Source: Glaciecola sp041380235
GTDB lineage: Bacteria > Pseudomonadota > Gammaproteobacteria > Enterobacterales > Alteromonadaceae
DNA length: 64,000 nucleotides
Assembly (NCBI RefSeq): GCF_041380235.1
Contig: NZ_JBGIYY010000002.1
Coordinates: 272,289 to 336,288, forward strand
Direction: 5' to 3'
The notes under the pieces were generated by a model. It was not told the origin of the DNA and did no database searches. It saw nothing but the letters and a program-made list of their open reading frames with translations. Position numbers and translations under genes: made by a program. Positions 45,520 to 54,835 of the stretch are shown one piece after another. Each line of letters opens with the position of its first letter. The first letter of the stretch is position 1.

Positions 45520-47997
45520 ATGCCTTTAAAGCGAGCCTCACTAGCCGCAATCCTCTGCGCTGCAAGTTTTGTCTTCATTACCGCTCAAGCCGACTCTGCC
45601 ATTCAACAAACAAAAGGCGATTTTCAAGATAAGTTTCGTCAACTCGAGGAGGTACTGCCAACACCCAATGTGTACCGCAATGCTGCTGGTGAGCCTGGCC
45701 ATATGTATTGGCAACAAAAAGTCGACTACGTCATTGATGTTAAACTTGATGAAGATAAACGCCGCTTAAGTGCTTCACAAAAGATTGGCTATACCAATAA
45801 CTCTCCCGACACACTAAAGTATTTATGGATTCAGTTAGACCAAAATAAATTTCGTGACGACTCAATGTCGGCGCTAACCACTACCTTTGGTGGCATTGGC
45901 AACCGTGGGCCAGCCACACAAGGAGCGAACGCAGACAGCCCTGCGCGCTTGAGTTTAGGCGCTTTACGACGCCAACAATTTGTTGACGATACCGAGCTTG
46001 GTTATGATTTACAGAAGGTTGCAGATGGCAAAGGCAATGCACTGAAATATACGGTCGTTGGCACCTTGATGCGAGTCGATTTATCTGCACCTCTAAAACC
46101 AAAATCTACCACTGAACTGAACATTGATTTTGCCTTTAACATTGTGGAAGAAGATGCGGTTTCAGCTCGCGCAGGCTACGAGCACTTTGCAGACGATGCT
46201 CGCGAAGGCGGCAACGATATATTTCTACTGGCTCAGTGGTTTCCGCGCTTGGCCGCTTACACCGATTATGAAGCTTGGACCAACAAAGAGTTTATTGGCC
46301 GTGGCGAGTTTACCCTAGAATTTGGTGACTATGATGTCAGTATTACCGTGCCAGCCGACCATATCGTCTCGTCGACCGGCGAATTAGCTAACCCCAGAGA
46401 TGTGCTCACAAGCGAGCAACGCAAGCGTTTAAAACAAGCTGAAACAGCAGAACGCCCAGTATTTATCGTTACCCCAGATGAGGCCTTAGAAAACGAAAAA
46501 GAAGGTAGCTCAGATACTAAAACTTGGCGTTTTAAAGCGGACAAAGTGAGAGACTTCGCATGGGCGAGTTCACGCAAATTTATGTGGGATGCTAAAGGTT
46601 ATAATCAAGGTGGTGACGAACAGCCACTAGTGATGGCAATGTCATTTTATCCAAAAGAAGGTGGTGACTTGTGGAAGAAATACAGCACCGAGTCTGTGAT
46701 CCATACCATGGAAGTTTATAGCCGCTTCTCTTTTGACTACCCTTATCCAGTTGCTCAATCAGTGAATGGCCCAGTGGGCGGAATGGAATACCCCATGATC
46801 ACCTTCAATGGCCCGCGCACCAAGCTACAAGATGATGGTGAGCGCACCTACTCTTTAGCTGAAAAACGCTTTTTAATCGGTGTAGTTATTCATGAAGTGG
46901 GGCATATCTACTTCCCCATGATTGTAAACTCTGATGAACGCCAGTGGACATGGATGGATGAAGGACTTAACAGCTTCTTAGACGGCGTTGCGGGTCGTGA
47001 ATGGGATCCAACCATTCCATGGGGAGTTGAACCACGAGATATTACAGACTACATGAAGTCGAGCACACAAGTTCCGATTATGACTCAGTCTGATTCAGTA
47101 TTACGCTTAGGGCCTAATGCTTACACCAAACCAGCAGCAGCGCTTAATATTCTGCGCGAGACCATTCTCGGCCGTGATCTATTCGATTTTGCGTTTAAAG
47201 AGTACGCGCAACGTTGGAAATACAAACGCCCTACCCCAGCTGATTTTTTCCGCACAATGGAAGAAGCCTCAGGGGTGGACTTAGATTGGTTTTGGCGCGG
47301 GTGGTTTTACTCAACCGATCACGTCGATATTTCATTAGATAGTGTCTACGCCTTGCGTTTAGATACTGAAGATCCAGATATCGATTTTTCGCGCCAACGC
47401 GAAGCTGAAATGGATAAACCATTGTCTCTTACCGATGAACGAAATAAAGCAGAAGGTATCGAGTTATGGGTAGACCGTAACAAAGACATACGTGATTTCT
47501 ATGATGACAACGACCAATTTACCGTCACCAATAAAGAACGAAACAAATATCAGTCATTTTTGAAAAACCTAGACCCATGGGAAAAACGTGTATTTGAACG
47601 CGCAGTAAAAGAAGATAAAAATTACTACGTACTCGACTTCTCAAATAAAGGTGGTTTAGTCATGCCCATTATTCTTGAGCTAAGCTTTGAAGATGGCAGC
47701 ACGGATAATATGTATATTCCAGCTGAAATTTGGCGTCGTACTCCCAAGGCCGTGTCTAAATTAATTATCACGGAAAAAGATAAGGTACTTACATCTGTGA
47801 CCGTGGATCCTCGCTGGGAAACAGCCGACGTCGATGTTGAGAACAATCATTACCCTCGTCGTATTATTCCATCGCGTATAGAAGCATATAAGTCTGAGCG
47901 CAGCGAGTCTGGAGTGCGACGTGACCTTATGCAAGACATAAAAACTGAGCTTAAGTCTGACGGCGAAGCAGAAGAAAACGAGAGTGAGCAAGAATAG
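45520..47997 (+). CDS. Periplasmic M1 family metallopeptidase
   Basis: The 825-residue protein has a signal peptide ending around residue 25 (ITAQA before DSAIQQ), so it acts in the periplasm or outside. The zinc site is HEVGH at 458-462 plus E481 in WMDEGLNSF, the HExxH-18-E spacing of M1 enzymes. The exopeptidase-type motif appears as GGMEYP near 425 in place of GAMEN. Tryptic-length C-terminal domains end in an acidic tail (EEENESEQE-like). It is longer than PepN-like cytoplasmic forms in its accessory part. A DUF6702-like gene follows after eight bases, probably co-transcribed. Confidence 0.88.
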   Translation: MPLKRASLAAILCAASFVFITAQADSAIQQTKGDFQDKFRQLEEVLPTPNVYRNAAGEPGHMYWQQKVDYVIDVKLDEDKRRLSASQKIGYTNNSPDTLKYLWIQLDQNKFRDDSMSALTTTFGGIGNRGPATQGANADSPARLSLGALRRQQFVDDTELGYDLQKVADGKGNALKYTVVGTLMRVDLSAPLKPKSTTELNIDFAFNIVEEDAVSARAGYEHFADDAREGGNDIFLLAQWFPRLAAYTDYEAWTNKEFIGRGEFTLEFGDYDVSITVPADHIVSSTGELANPRDVLTSEQRKRLKQAETAERPVFIVTPDEALENEKEGSSDTKTWRFKADKVRDFAWASSRKFMWDAKGYNQGGDEQPLVMAMSFYPKEGGDLWKKYSTESVIHTMEVYSRFSFDYPYPVAQSVNGPVGGMEYPMITFNGPRTKLQDDGERTYSLAEKRFLIGVVIHEVGHIYFPMIVNSDERQWTWMDEGLNSFLDGVAGREWDPTIPWGVEPRDITDYMKSSTQVPIMTQSDSVLRLGPNAYTKPAAALNILRETILGRDLFDFAFKEYAQRWKYKRPTPADFFRTMEEASGVDLDWFWRGWFYSTDHVDISLDSVYALRLDTEDPDIDFSRQREAEMDKPLSLTDERNKAEGIELWVDRNKDIRDFYDDNDQFTVTNKERNKYQSFLKNLDPWEKRVFERAVKEDKNYYVLDFSNKGGLVMPIILELSFEDGSTDNMYIPAEIWRRTPKAVSKLIITEKDKVLTSVTVDPRWETADVDVENNHYPRRIIPSRIEAYKSERSESGVRRDLMQDIKTELKSDGEAEENESEQE

Positions 47998-48005
47998 GAT
48001 CTAGT

Positions 48006-48620
48006 ATGAAAATGCCTAGGCTAGTTCAATCCATTAGCGCAACACAGGCGACATTTTTGTCGTCTGTATTTGCCCCCATGTCCAAGCAGATTGCAGCGCT
48101 GAAATTATTCGGCACTTTGTTAATAAGCAGTTTTTTTCTTGTCAGTGTGAGTATGAGCGTTTTGACCAGCACTGGAGTGCATGCGCACCAGCAAAAGATG
48201 GCTATCACCACTGTATATTTTAACGCTCGCACAAATAATATTGAAGTTATGCACCGATTCGACTTGCACGACGCCGAGCATGCCGTTAAAGAGATTTTTG
48301 ATGGCAACGCCGATATTATTCAAAGTGAGAAAACACAGTCAGATTTTGCGAACTATGTTACTCAACGCTTTGCAATATACAGTGCAGACAAAACAGAGCT
48401 AGCGCTTACCTTAGTGGGAACCGAGCTTGAAGGTAAACACTTTTGGGTATACCAAGAAACACCTGCCCCCGAAAACTTAAGTGGCATGTATATTCAACAC
48501 AATGCATTGAGAGACATCTGGCACACACAAACTAACACTATCAATATTGAAGGTATGGGAGATATTAAAACACTCACCTTTACCGACAATACAGAGTTGT
48601 TAAGTGTGAGTTTTAAGTAA
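48006..48620 (+). CDS. DUF6702-like secreted protein
   Basis: The 204-residue product has an unusually long N-terminal region before a hydrophobic segment (about residues 35-58) ending VHAHQQK, where signal cleavage is likely. The mature part begins MAITTVYFNARTNNIEVMHRF and has D-A-E-H, typical of the small beta-rich DUF6702 family as I recall it. A shorter start at the ATG near 48078 (MSKQIAALKLF) would give a standard signal peptide and is a serious alternative. It trails the M1 peptidase by eight bases, so the pair may act together in the periplasm. Function is unknown. Confidence 0.6.
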   Translation: MKMPRLVQSISATQATFLSSVFAPMSKQIAALKLFGTLLISSFFLVSVSMSVLTSTGVHAHQQKMAITTVYFNARTNNIEVMHRFDLHDAEHAVKEIFDGNADIIQSEKTQSDFANYVTQRFAIYSADKTELALTLVGTELEGKHFWVYQETPAPENLSGMYIQHNALRDIWHTQTNTINIEGMGDIKTLTFTDNTELLSVSFK

Positions 48621-48974
48621 TGAGCACGCTGCTAAATGGCAGCATGATTTTGAACATAAAAAATATTAGAAAACCTGCACGCTAGCGTGGATAAATCGCT
48701 GCGTCACCTTTTGCCGGTGGGCTATCAATAATAAATTCACGCATAATATAAAGTCGTAGAAAGCGCACAATAAGTTGCATAATTTAGCAAAAGAATTTGA
48801 GCATCGGTCAAATGGTTTTAAACAAGATAAGTCGCTATTTGGGGAAAAGTAGTTGCAATGTGTGCTTCGGGTTTATATTGGGAGGCCCCTTCCTTCGACG
48901 GCTTTACGAAGGGGGGCGGGGTTAATAAGTGGGGAGTCAGGTGGCAATGGGTCGATGGGTTGTCTTGGGGTTAC
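48621..48974. other. Intergenic region with several small hairpins, no gene seen
   Basis: The 354 bases between convergent DUF6702-like and katG genes contain GCTGC/GCAGC near 48629-48644, which may help end the upstream transcript. The palindrome CACGCTAGCGTG lies near 48678. A G/C-rich inverted repeat CCTTCG/CGAAGG at 48892-48912 lies beyond the katG stop. None has a strong T-tract. A plus-strand open frame from 48858 runs into katG antisense and looks like chance. Confidence 0.4.
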
Positions 48975-51164
48975 TTAGACCAAATCAAAACGGTCGGCAT
49001 TCATGACTTTTACCCAGGCTTTTATAAAATCTTCTACAAATCTCACTTTACTATCGTCTTGTGCATACATTTCTGCATAAGAACGCAAGATAGAGTTGGA
49101 GCCAAAGACTAAATCCACTCTGGAGGCTGTCCATTTAGTGTCGCCGCTGCTGCGCTCCACAATGTTATATGAATTGCGTCCCGTGGGCTCCCAGCTATAG
49201 CGCATGTCGGTTAAGTTGACAAAAAAGTCGTTAGTTAACACGCCTACTTTGTCGGTAAATACACCGTGTGCAGAGTCGCCATAGTTAGTGCCTAATACGC
49301 GCATTCCACCAACTAACACTGTCATTTCAGGCGCGGTTAGGCCAAGCAACTGTGTTTTATCCAACATTAGCTCTTCTGGTTGAACGCTAAAGTGCTGCTT
49401 AAGATAGTTGCGATAAGCATCATGCACCGGCTCTAATACATCAAAAGATGCGGCATCGGTTTGTTCGTCACTAGCATCACCTCTACCTGGGGTAAATGGC
49501 ACTTTAACCTGCACGCCTGCTGCCTTTGCTGCCTGTTCAATGGCCGCGCTGCCGCCCAGTACAATTAAATCAGCAATACTAACTTCTTTGTTAAAGTCTG
49601 ATTTTAGCTGCGCTAGCACGCTCAGAACTTTTTGTAAGCGCTCAGGCTCATTGCCCTGCCAGTCTCTCTGTGGTGCTAAACGAATGCGTGCACCGTTGGC
49701 TCCACCCCTAAAATCTGAACCGCGAAAAGTACGTGCACTATCCCAAGCCGTGCTAATTAATTCAGACTTAGAAAGGCCACTTGCTAATATATTGGCTTTT
49801 AGTGCCTCAATGTCATTATCGTTTAAGGTACTACTTGAAGCCGGTACTGGGTCTTGCCATATCAATTCTTCACTAGGTGCATCAGCGCCTAAATATCGGC
49901 TTTTTGGCCCCAAATCACGATGCGTTAATTTAAACCAAGCGCGGGCAAACACTTCAGAGAAATACGCTGGGTCTTTATAAAAACGTTCCGAAATTTTGCG
50001 ATACTCAGGGTCCATCTTCATTGCCATATCAGCGTCGGTCATAATTGGATTGAGTCGAATACTAGGGTCTTCAACATCCACCGGCTTATCTTCTTCTTTA
50101 ATGTCGATGGGCTCCCATTGCCAAGCGCCTGCCGGGCTCTTTTTCAATTCCCAATCATAAGTAAATAGCAAATAAAAATAGCCGTTATCCCACTGCGTTG
50201 GATTAGTTGTCCATGCACCTTCAATACCGCTAGTGACGGTATCACGACCCATGCCTCTGCTCTTGTGATTATTCCAACCTAAGCCTTGCTCTTGCAGATC
50301 TGCAGCCTCCGGCTCCGGCCCTAAGTTTTCGGCTCGACCATTACCATGACATTTGCCAACCGTGTGTCCGCCAGCGGTTAAGGCAACGGTCTCTTCATCA
50401 TTCATTGCCATGCGGGCAAATGTCACGCGCACATCGTGAGCGGTTTTAAGCGGGTCGGGCTTGCCATCAACCCCTTCTGGATTGACATAAATTAAACCCA
50501 TCATTACCGCTGCTAAGGGGTTTTCTAGATCTCGCTCACCTGAATAGCGACTTTTTTCATTATCAGAAGGTGCTAACCATTCTTGCTCTGAGCCCCAATA
50601 GATATCTATTTCAGGGTGCCAAATATCTGCGCGACCGCCTGCAAATCCAAAGGTCTTTAAGCCCATTGACTCATACGCCATATTGCCGGCTAAGATGATT
50701 AAATCTGCCCAAGAGAGCTTGTTGCCGTATTTTTGTTTGATAGGCCATAGTAAGCGCCTTGCTTTGTCTAAATTTGCGTTGTCAGGCCAGCTGTTAATAG
50801 GTGCAAAACGCTGATTACCCGTGCCAGCGCCACCGCGGCCATCGGCGATACGATAGGTACCGGCGCTATGCCAAGCCATGCGGATCATCAAGGCGCCATA
50901 ATGCCCCCAATCAGCAGGCCACCAGTCTTGACTGGTGATCATTAGTGTTTTGAGGTCGGCTTTTACCGCTTCAAGGTCGAGTGTTTTGAAGGCTTCGGCA
51001 TAGTTAAAGTCTTTGCCTAGTGGGTTCGATTTGCTGTCGTGCTGGTGCAATATGTCAAGATTAAGTGATTTTGGCCACCACGTTTTTTCAGTAAAAGTGG
51101 CAGAGGTAGCACCGCCGTGCATGACTGGACAGGTAGCGCCTTGGGTATTTTGCTCGGTATTCAT
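48975..51164 (-). CDS. katG: Catalase-peroxidase
   Basis: This bifunctional heme enzyme removes hydrogen peroxide. It has 729 residues with the two-domain layout. The N-terminal active site contains W and R in the DWWPADWGHYG and IRMAWHSAGTYR segments, with the distal histidine in WHSAGTYR. The proximal GGHTVGKCHG follows near 260. The Met-Tyr-Trp crosslink region is present in YVNPEG and downstream. The C-terminal copy repeats the fold without heme. An AAGGA ribosome binding site lies about ten bases before the ATG. Oxidative-stress control by OxyR is usual for the family but no clear OxyR site was found. Confidence 0.96.
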   Translation of the reverse strand: MNTEQNTQGATCPVMHGGATSATFTEKTWWPKSLNLDILHQHDSKSNPLGKDFNYAEAFKTLDLEAVKADLKTLMITSQDWWPADWGHYGALMIRMAWHSAGTYRIADGRGGAGTGNQRFAPINSWPDNANLDKARRLLWPIKQKYGNKLSWADLIILAGNMAYESMGLKTFGFAGGRADIWHPEIDIYWGSEQEWLAPSDNEKSRYSGERDLENPLAAVMMGLIYVNPEGVDGKPDPLKTAHDVRVTFARMAMNDEETVALTAGGHTVGKCHGNGRAENLGPEPEAADLQEQGLGWNNHKSRGMGRDTVTSGIEGAWTTNPTQWDNGYFYLLFTYDWELKKSPAGAWQWEPIDIKEEDKPVDVEDPSIRLNPIMTDADMAMKMDPEYRKISERFYKDPAYFSEVFARAWFKLTHRDLGPKSRYLGADAPSEELIWQDPVPASSSTLNDNDIEALKANILASGLSKSELISTAWDSARTFRGSDFRGGANGARIRLAPQRDWQGNEPERLQKVLSVLAQLKSDFNKEVSIADLIVLGGSAAIEQAAKAAGVQVKVPFTPGRGDASDEQTDAASFDVLEPVHDAYRNYLKQHFSVQPEELMLDKTQLLGLTAPEMTVLVGGMRVLGTNYGDSAHGVFTDKVGVLTNDFFVNLTDMRYSWEPTGRNSYNIVERSSGDTKWTASRVDLVFGSNSILRSYAEMYAQDDSKVRFVEDFIKAWVKVMNADRFDLV

Positions 51165-51389
51165 AAAAAAGATTCCTTATATATTTCTTAGACTTCTAAC
51201 TGACAATGAAGCAAAGGTGATAATCTATTTACGATAATAGAGCTTAATGGGCGAAACGGACAGCGAGTTTTAGCGATGCAATTAATCGTTTTTTAAGATT
51301 AGAGAAGAAAATTTTAAACGTATTTTTGTTATAATGTTGAGCAATTAAGGAGAAGTGCAATAAAGCACTCCACCATAGATATAAATCGA

Positions 51390-53069
51390 TTAATCTTTAC
51401 TCGGACTAAAATCCGCAGCACTCACAGGGCTGTTTTCAACAAAAAAACGTTTGAGCGCTTGGGCATCGGTTTCTTCGGTCATCACAAAACCCATGCGCTC
51501 AGTTAAAGCTGGGTAGCCGTCGCCGCCAGTGGCATTGAAGCTATTTATACTCATACGATAGCTTTGATTTTTATCAATGGCTTTACCATCAATATACACT
51601 TTAGCGAGTGCGCCATTTTCACGTTCAAAGCGCAATTTATGATATTGCAGATAGGCGCCTGAATCGGCTGAGAAGGCGGTGATCACGTCTAAGTATTCCC
51701 ACAGGTCTTGACCCTGCCAATCCATATAGGCCAAGGTATTTTTGAAAGGGTGGACTTGTAAAATATCTTTGTAGCTTACGTCTCCTGCGGCAATGCTATC
51801 GCGCACACCGCCGCCACTAATGACACCAAAATCGGCTCCGACCACGTTCATTTGCGCTTGAATGATCACTCGCGCCAAGTTGGTTTGTTGATAACGTACT
51901 TTGTTGCGATCGCCCTCTAGTTTTGCATCTACAAAGCCTAAAGTGCCTTCAATTTGTGCCGCTCCTTTAGCTTGAAAAGGCGCTAAAAACGCTTTGAGCT
52001 CTGGGTCAGGTGTTATATAGGTGCTTGCTAACTCAGTTGTTAGTGTACCGTCAGATTGTGGCTTATCAATGTATAAATTAACGGGTAACAGCTGATAATC
52101 CAACAGCGTTAATTGACCGTCTGCAAACTTAAACTCGGCTTTACCCACATACTTTCCCCATTCGTGAGCCTGCATTATCCACGTCCCATTTTGTTGGTCG
52201 GGAGTACAGGGCATACCGGCGGTAAATTTGTCATCATTGACGTTTTCATCGGCCATGCAAACAGGCTCTTGGGAGTGCCCGCCTATGATCATATCTAGCG
52301 TGTTGTTCGGTAATGAGCGCGCAAGGGTAACATCCCCTGGCGCATTGCTACCGTGTGTGGCATCCACATAATGACCCATGTGCGTAACGGCAATGGTCAG
52401 GTCAGGTTGATACTGCTGCTCGAGTCTTTGCGTTAATGAAGCCGTGATCTGCACGGGCTCTTTAAACACTAAACCGTCAATGTATTGCGGGTTGCCTATT
52501 TTCGCTGTGTCGGTGGTGGTGAGGCCAATTACAGCTATAGTTAAGCCTTGCTGCTCAAATATCGCATATTCTTGAAAGACATTTTTACCGCTGTCTTTAA
52601 AGAAAATGTTGGCAGATAAAAATGGAAAATTTGACCACGACTGCTGTAAATCTAACACGCTTAAGGGATTATCAAATTCATGATTACCAAGAGCCATGGC
52701 GTCGTATTCAATTAATGACATGCCCTTAAAGTCGGGCTCTGCATATTGCAAATCAGACTCTGGCACACCGGTGTTTATGTCACCGCCCGATAACAAAAGA
52801 ACCGCATGGCCCTGCGCTCTTGCTTGATTGCGTAGCTCATCAACAAGCGTTTTGCGCGCCGCCATGCCATATTCGCCTTTTTCGTTATGCCAAAAGCGTC
52901 CGTGATTATCGTTGGTGTGTAAAATGGTTACATAGCGAACCTGTGGCTGCGCATCGACTTCGCTTGATGTCTCAATACTACTGCATGCGATTATGCTAAA
53001 AAGGCTGGCGAATAAGATAATGGGAACGAAGAAGCGCGGATTGGGGCTCATATATAAAAGTTCATACAT
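51390..53069 (-). CDS. 5'-nucleotidase/UshA-type metallophosphatase lipoprotein
   Basis: The 559-residue protein carries a lipoprotein signal ending in a lipobox-like SIIAC at about residues 25-29. It is therefore anchored to a membrane and acts in the periplasm. The metallophosphatase domain shows HTNDNHGRF, GGDINTG, GNHEFDNP and GGHSQE. The C-terminal 5_nucleotid_C domain carries SGGGVRDSI, FKNTLAYMDW and NSFNATGGDGYP. It likely hydrolyses nucleotides outside the cytoplasm for phosphate or nucleoside salvage. A second ATG at 53051 (MSPNPRFF) gives a better proportioned signal peptide and may be the true start. A weak hairpin AGTGC/GCACT lies past the stop. Confidence 0.88.
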   Translation of the reverse strand: MYELLYMSPNPRFFVPIILFASLFSIIACSSIETSSEVDAQPQVRYVTILHTNDNHGRFWHNEKGEYGMAARKTLVDELRNQARAQGHAVLLLSGGDINTGVPESDLQYAEPDFKGMSLIEYDAMALGNHEFDNPLSVLDLQQSWSNFPFLSANIFFKDSGKNVFQEYAIFEQQGLTIAVIGLTTTDTAKIGNPQYIDGLVFKEPVQITASLTQRLEQQYQPDLTIAVTHMGHYVDATHGSNAPGDVTLARSLPNNTLDMIIGGHSQEPVCMADENVNDDKFTAGMPCTPDQQNGTWIMQAHEWGKYVGKAEFKFADGQLTLLDYQLLPVNLYIDKPQSDGTLTTELASTYITPDPELKAFLAPFQAKGAAQIEGTLGFVDAKLEGDRNKVRYQQTNLARVIIQAQMNVVGADFGVISGGGVRDSIAAGDVSYKDILQVHPFKNTLAYMDWQGQDLWEYLDVITAFSADSGAYLQYHKLRFERENGALAKVYIDGKAIDKNQSYRMSINSFNATGGDGYPALTERMGFVMTEETDAQALKRFFVENSPVSAADFSPSKD

Positions 53070-53591
53070 ACAGGAATTACAATGATTATATACAAAAACT
53101 GGCGCTAGTTCAGCGTAAAAAGATGTTAAGCCTGACTATATGAGCTAATGATTTCCTCACAAGGGCAGTATTGGAAATTGCTCTTCATCTGTAGGCTGAG
53201 GGAGCTATAGTTGATTCAATATGACCTGCTTTGTTTATAATATCTGTCGAAGTGGCGCAGTGAACGATAGCCATGACTCTCCTTATTTGATTTGGGTTTC
53301 TTGCTCGCAGCAGGCGAAGTGGCATGGGTTAGCGTAACACGCTAATATGCGTAACCAAACGCAATCTCTAGCAGTCAAGATGAAAGTAGCAAAGCACAGA
53401 AACTTCATTGTCATTATTGTCTGAATAAGTGCCATTAATGACAAAAACCAATCTGATGTCGTTTATCGCTTACTGAAAATATATAATAAATACAATTATT
53501 TAGCTTTTAAACGTTTTGGTACGGATATTGAAGTAGACAAATAATAAGATGTCCTATTTTTATGTATGAGGATAAGACTTAGGAGAATGAG
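53070..53591. other. Long gene-poor region
   Basis: These 522 bases hold no complete gene I can support. A tight inverted repeat TTAGCGT/ACGCTAA with a three-base loop lies at 53329-53345. On the minus strand, a 29-codon frame begins at an ATG near 53274 and is preceded by AGGAG. On the plus strand, a 25-codon frame begins near 53347 without a good ribosome site. Either could be a remnant or a micropeptide. The region also carries promoters for the 5'-nucleotidase and the small membrane protein genes. Confidence 0.4.
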
Positions 53592-53714
53592 ATGAATCCG
53601 CAAACAGAACAAATAGATACTTTTAACTTCACGCAATTCTTTGCCAACATTTTGGTGCTTGTAGGCCTTGCATTGTTGCCTTATGTGGTAAACGTTTTGT
53701 TCTTAATTTTTTAA
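53592..53714 (+). CDS. 40-residue single-pass membrane protein
   Basis: ATG 53592 follows AGGAG by six bases, an excellent ribosome binding site. The peptide has a polar start (MNPQTEQIDTFNF) and then one hydrophobic helix (FFANILVLVGLALLPYVVNV) to the end, LFLIF. It is followed after 30 bases by a second tiny membrane protein with its own ribosome site. Together these strongly suggest real translated small proteins. I do not recognise the family and cannot give a function. Confidence 0.65.
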   Translation: MNPQTEQIDTFNFTQFFANILVLVGLALLPYVVNVLFLIF

Positions 53715-53744
53715 TAAGTGCTTAGATTAATAGAGGAATTCAAT

Positions 53745-53876
53745 ATGTTATCAATGATATTTAGCGATCCGGTTGTGTGGGGTTCACTGTTGGGCATTTT
53801 AATAATGATAATTATGGCAGGATATTATACCTATCTATTTATACACAATAGCGCTGAACAAACTTCAGAAAAGTAA
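53745..53876 (+). CDS. 43-residue membrane protein, DUF3149-like
   Basis: GAGGA lies seven bases before ATG 53745. The peptide starts MLSMIFSDPVVWGSLLG, has one membrane helix through IMIIMAGYYTYLF, and ends with the polar tail IHNSAEQTSEK. The xDPVxxxSLxG start and tail resemble DUF3149 small membrane proteins of gammaproteobacteria, as I remember them. It is probably co-transcribed with the 40-residue protein just upstream. Function is unknown for the family. Confidence 0.65.
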   Translation: MLSMIFSDPVVWGSLLGILIMIIMAGYYTYLFIHNSAEQTSEK

Positions 53877-53983
53877 TAGCATAGCCGTGATCTCTACCCA
53901 TAAATGTGTTTAGACGCTTATGCTATAGCGAAGATGTTGTAAACATTTACTAAGATATGGGCTCGTCAAAATGGGTGATGTGA

Positions 53984-54034
53984 CGATTCTCATACTCCCT
54001 TCAATTGTAACAATTGAAGGGAGTATGAGAATCG
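53984..54034. repeat. 51-nt perfect inverted repeat
   Basis: Two 25-base arms (53984-54008 and 54010-54034) are exact reverse complements around a single A at 54009. The arms begin CGATTCTCATACTCCC and end CAATTGT at the centre. In RNA it would form a hairpin of about 23 bp with a small loop. It lies between the convergent tiny membrane protein and ZIP genes. No strong T-tract follows on either strand, so it is either an unusual terminator or the trace of a mobile or binding element. Confidence 0.85.
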
Positions 54035-54093
54035 CGATGTTGTTCGCCACCTTACAATGTTTATAGCATTTAGCACCTAGTCAATTCACCTGC

Positions 54094-54825
54094 TTAGTGG
54101 GTGGCATATAATAAACCCAAACCAAACACAAAAAAACCAAAACGCTTTAAGGTCTCACTTAACTTTTCAGCTCTTTTTATTTCAGGTATTAAATCAGCTC
54201 CTGCGATATACAAAAAATTACCGGCTCCTAACGCCACCAATAATACTAAATTAATTGTGTCACCAAGGAAATATGCTATCAAGGCACCTAAAGGAAAAGT
54301 CAGCGCGGAGCAAAAATTTAGTAACAGCGCTCGATATTTGCTATATCCAGAGTGCACTAAAGCGCCAAAATCTCCCATTTCTTGTGGCACTTCGTGCAAA
54401 GCCGCAGCCAACCATGCGGCAATACCTGCTTTGATATCTATTACAAATATGGCGCCAATGGCTAATCCACCAATCAGATTATGCGCGCCGTCAGCCACCA
54501 ACAGCAAAGGCCCCATTGGCCGCACATGCTCTGAAGGCAGCCGATGACAATGATGCCACTCCATCAGCTGATCTAATGCGAAAAAAGCCGTAAATCCAAT
54601 AACTACCCAAAGCAACACCGAAAAGTCAGGCACATTTGAAGCAAGGGCTTTGGGCAACATATGAAAAAATGCTCCCCCCATGAGTGCACCCGCCGCAAAA
54701 GCCACTAGCGGCTGTAATAAACTCTTCAGTAGCTTCTCAGGTAAAAGCGCAAATAATCCGCCGATAAAAGCAATAGAGCTCATCAACAAACCAAACACTA
54801 AAATAACAAAAAAAGTGCTATCCAC
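54094..54825 (-). CDS. ZIP family metal transporter, probably zinc uptake
   Basis: The 243-residue protein has about eight membrane helices and the two ZIP metal-site helices. These are HNLIGGLAIGAIF near 108-120 and HEVPQEMGDFGALVH near 142-156, with paired histidine and glutamate ligands. ZIP carriers bring zinc or iron into the cytoplasm. It starts ten bases after the TonB-dependent receptor on the same strand. The operon promoter region carries a near-consensus Zur box, which points to zinc. A short histidine-bearing loop (HHCHRLPSEH) fits a metal role. Confidence 0.9.
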   Translation of the reverse strand: MDSTFFVILVFGLLMSSIAFIGGLFALLPEKLLKSLLQPLVAFAAGALMGGAFFHMLPKALASNVPDFSVLLWVVIGFTAFFALDQLMEWHHCHRLPSEHVRPMGPLLLVADGAHNLIGGLAIGAIFVIDIKAGIAAWLAAALHEVPQEMGDFGALVHSGYSKYRALLLNFCSALTFPLGALIAYFLGDTINLVLLVALGAGNFLYIAGADLIPEIKRAEKLSETLKRFGFFVFGLGLLYATH

Positions 54826-54835
54826 TCGTCAAGCC

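Noticed and set aside
48858..49112. Plus-strand open frame rich in W and G between DUF6702-like gene and katG
   Set aside because: More than half lies antisense to the katG 3' end, it has no ribosome binding site, and its composition reflects the G-rich hairpin region.
51165..51260. Possible OxyR site upstream of katG
   Set aside because: ATAG/CTAT-like tetramers occur (CTATTTACGATAATAG region) but not with the regular spacing of a tetrameric OxyR site.
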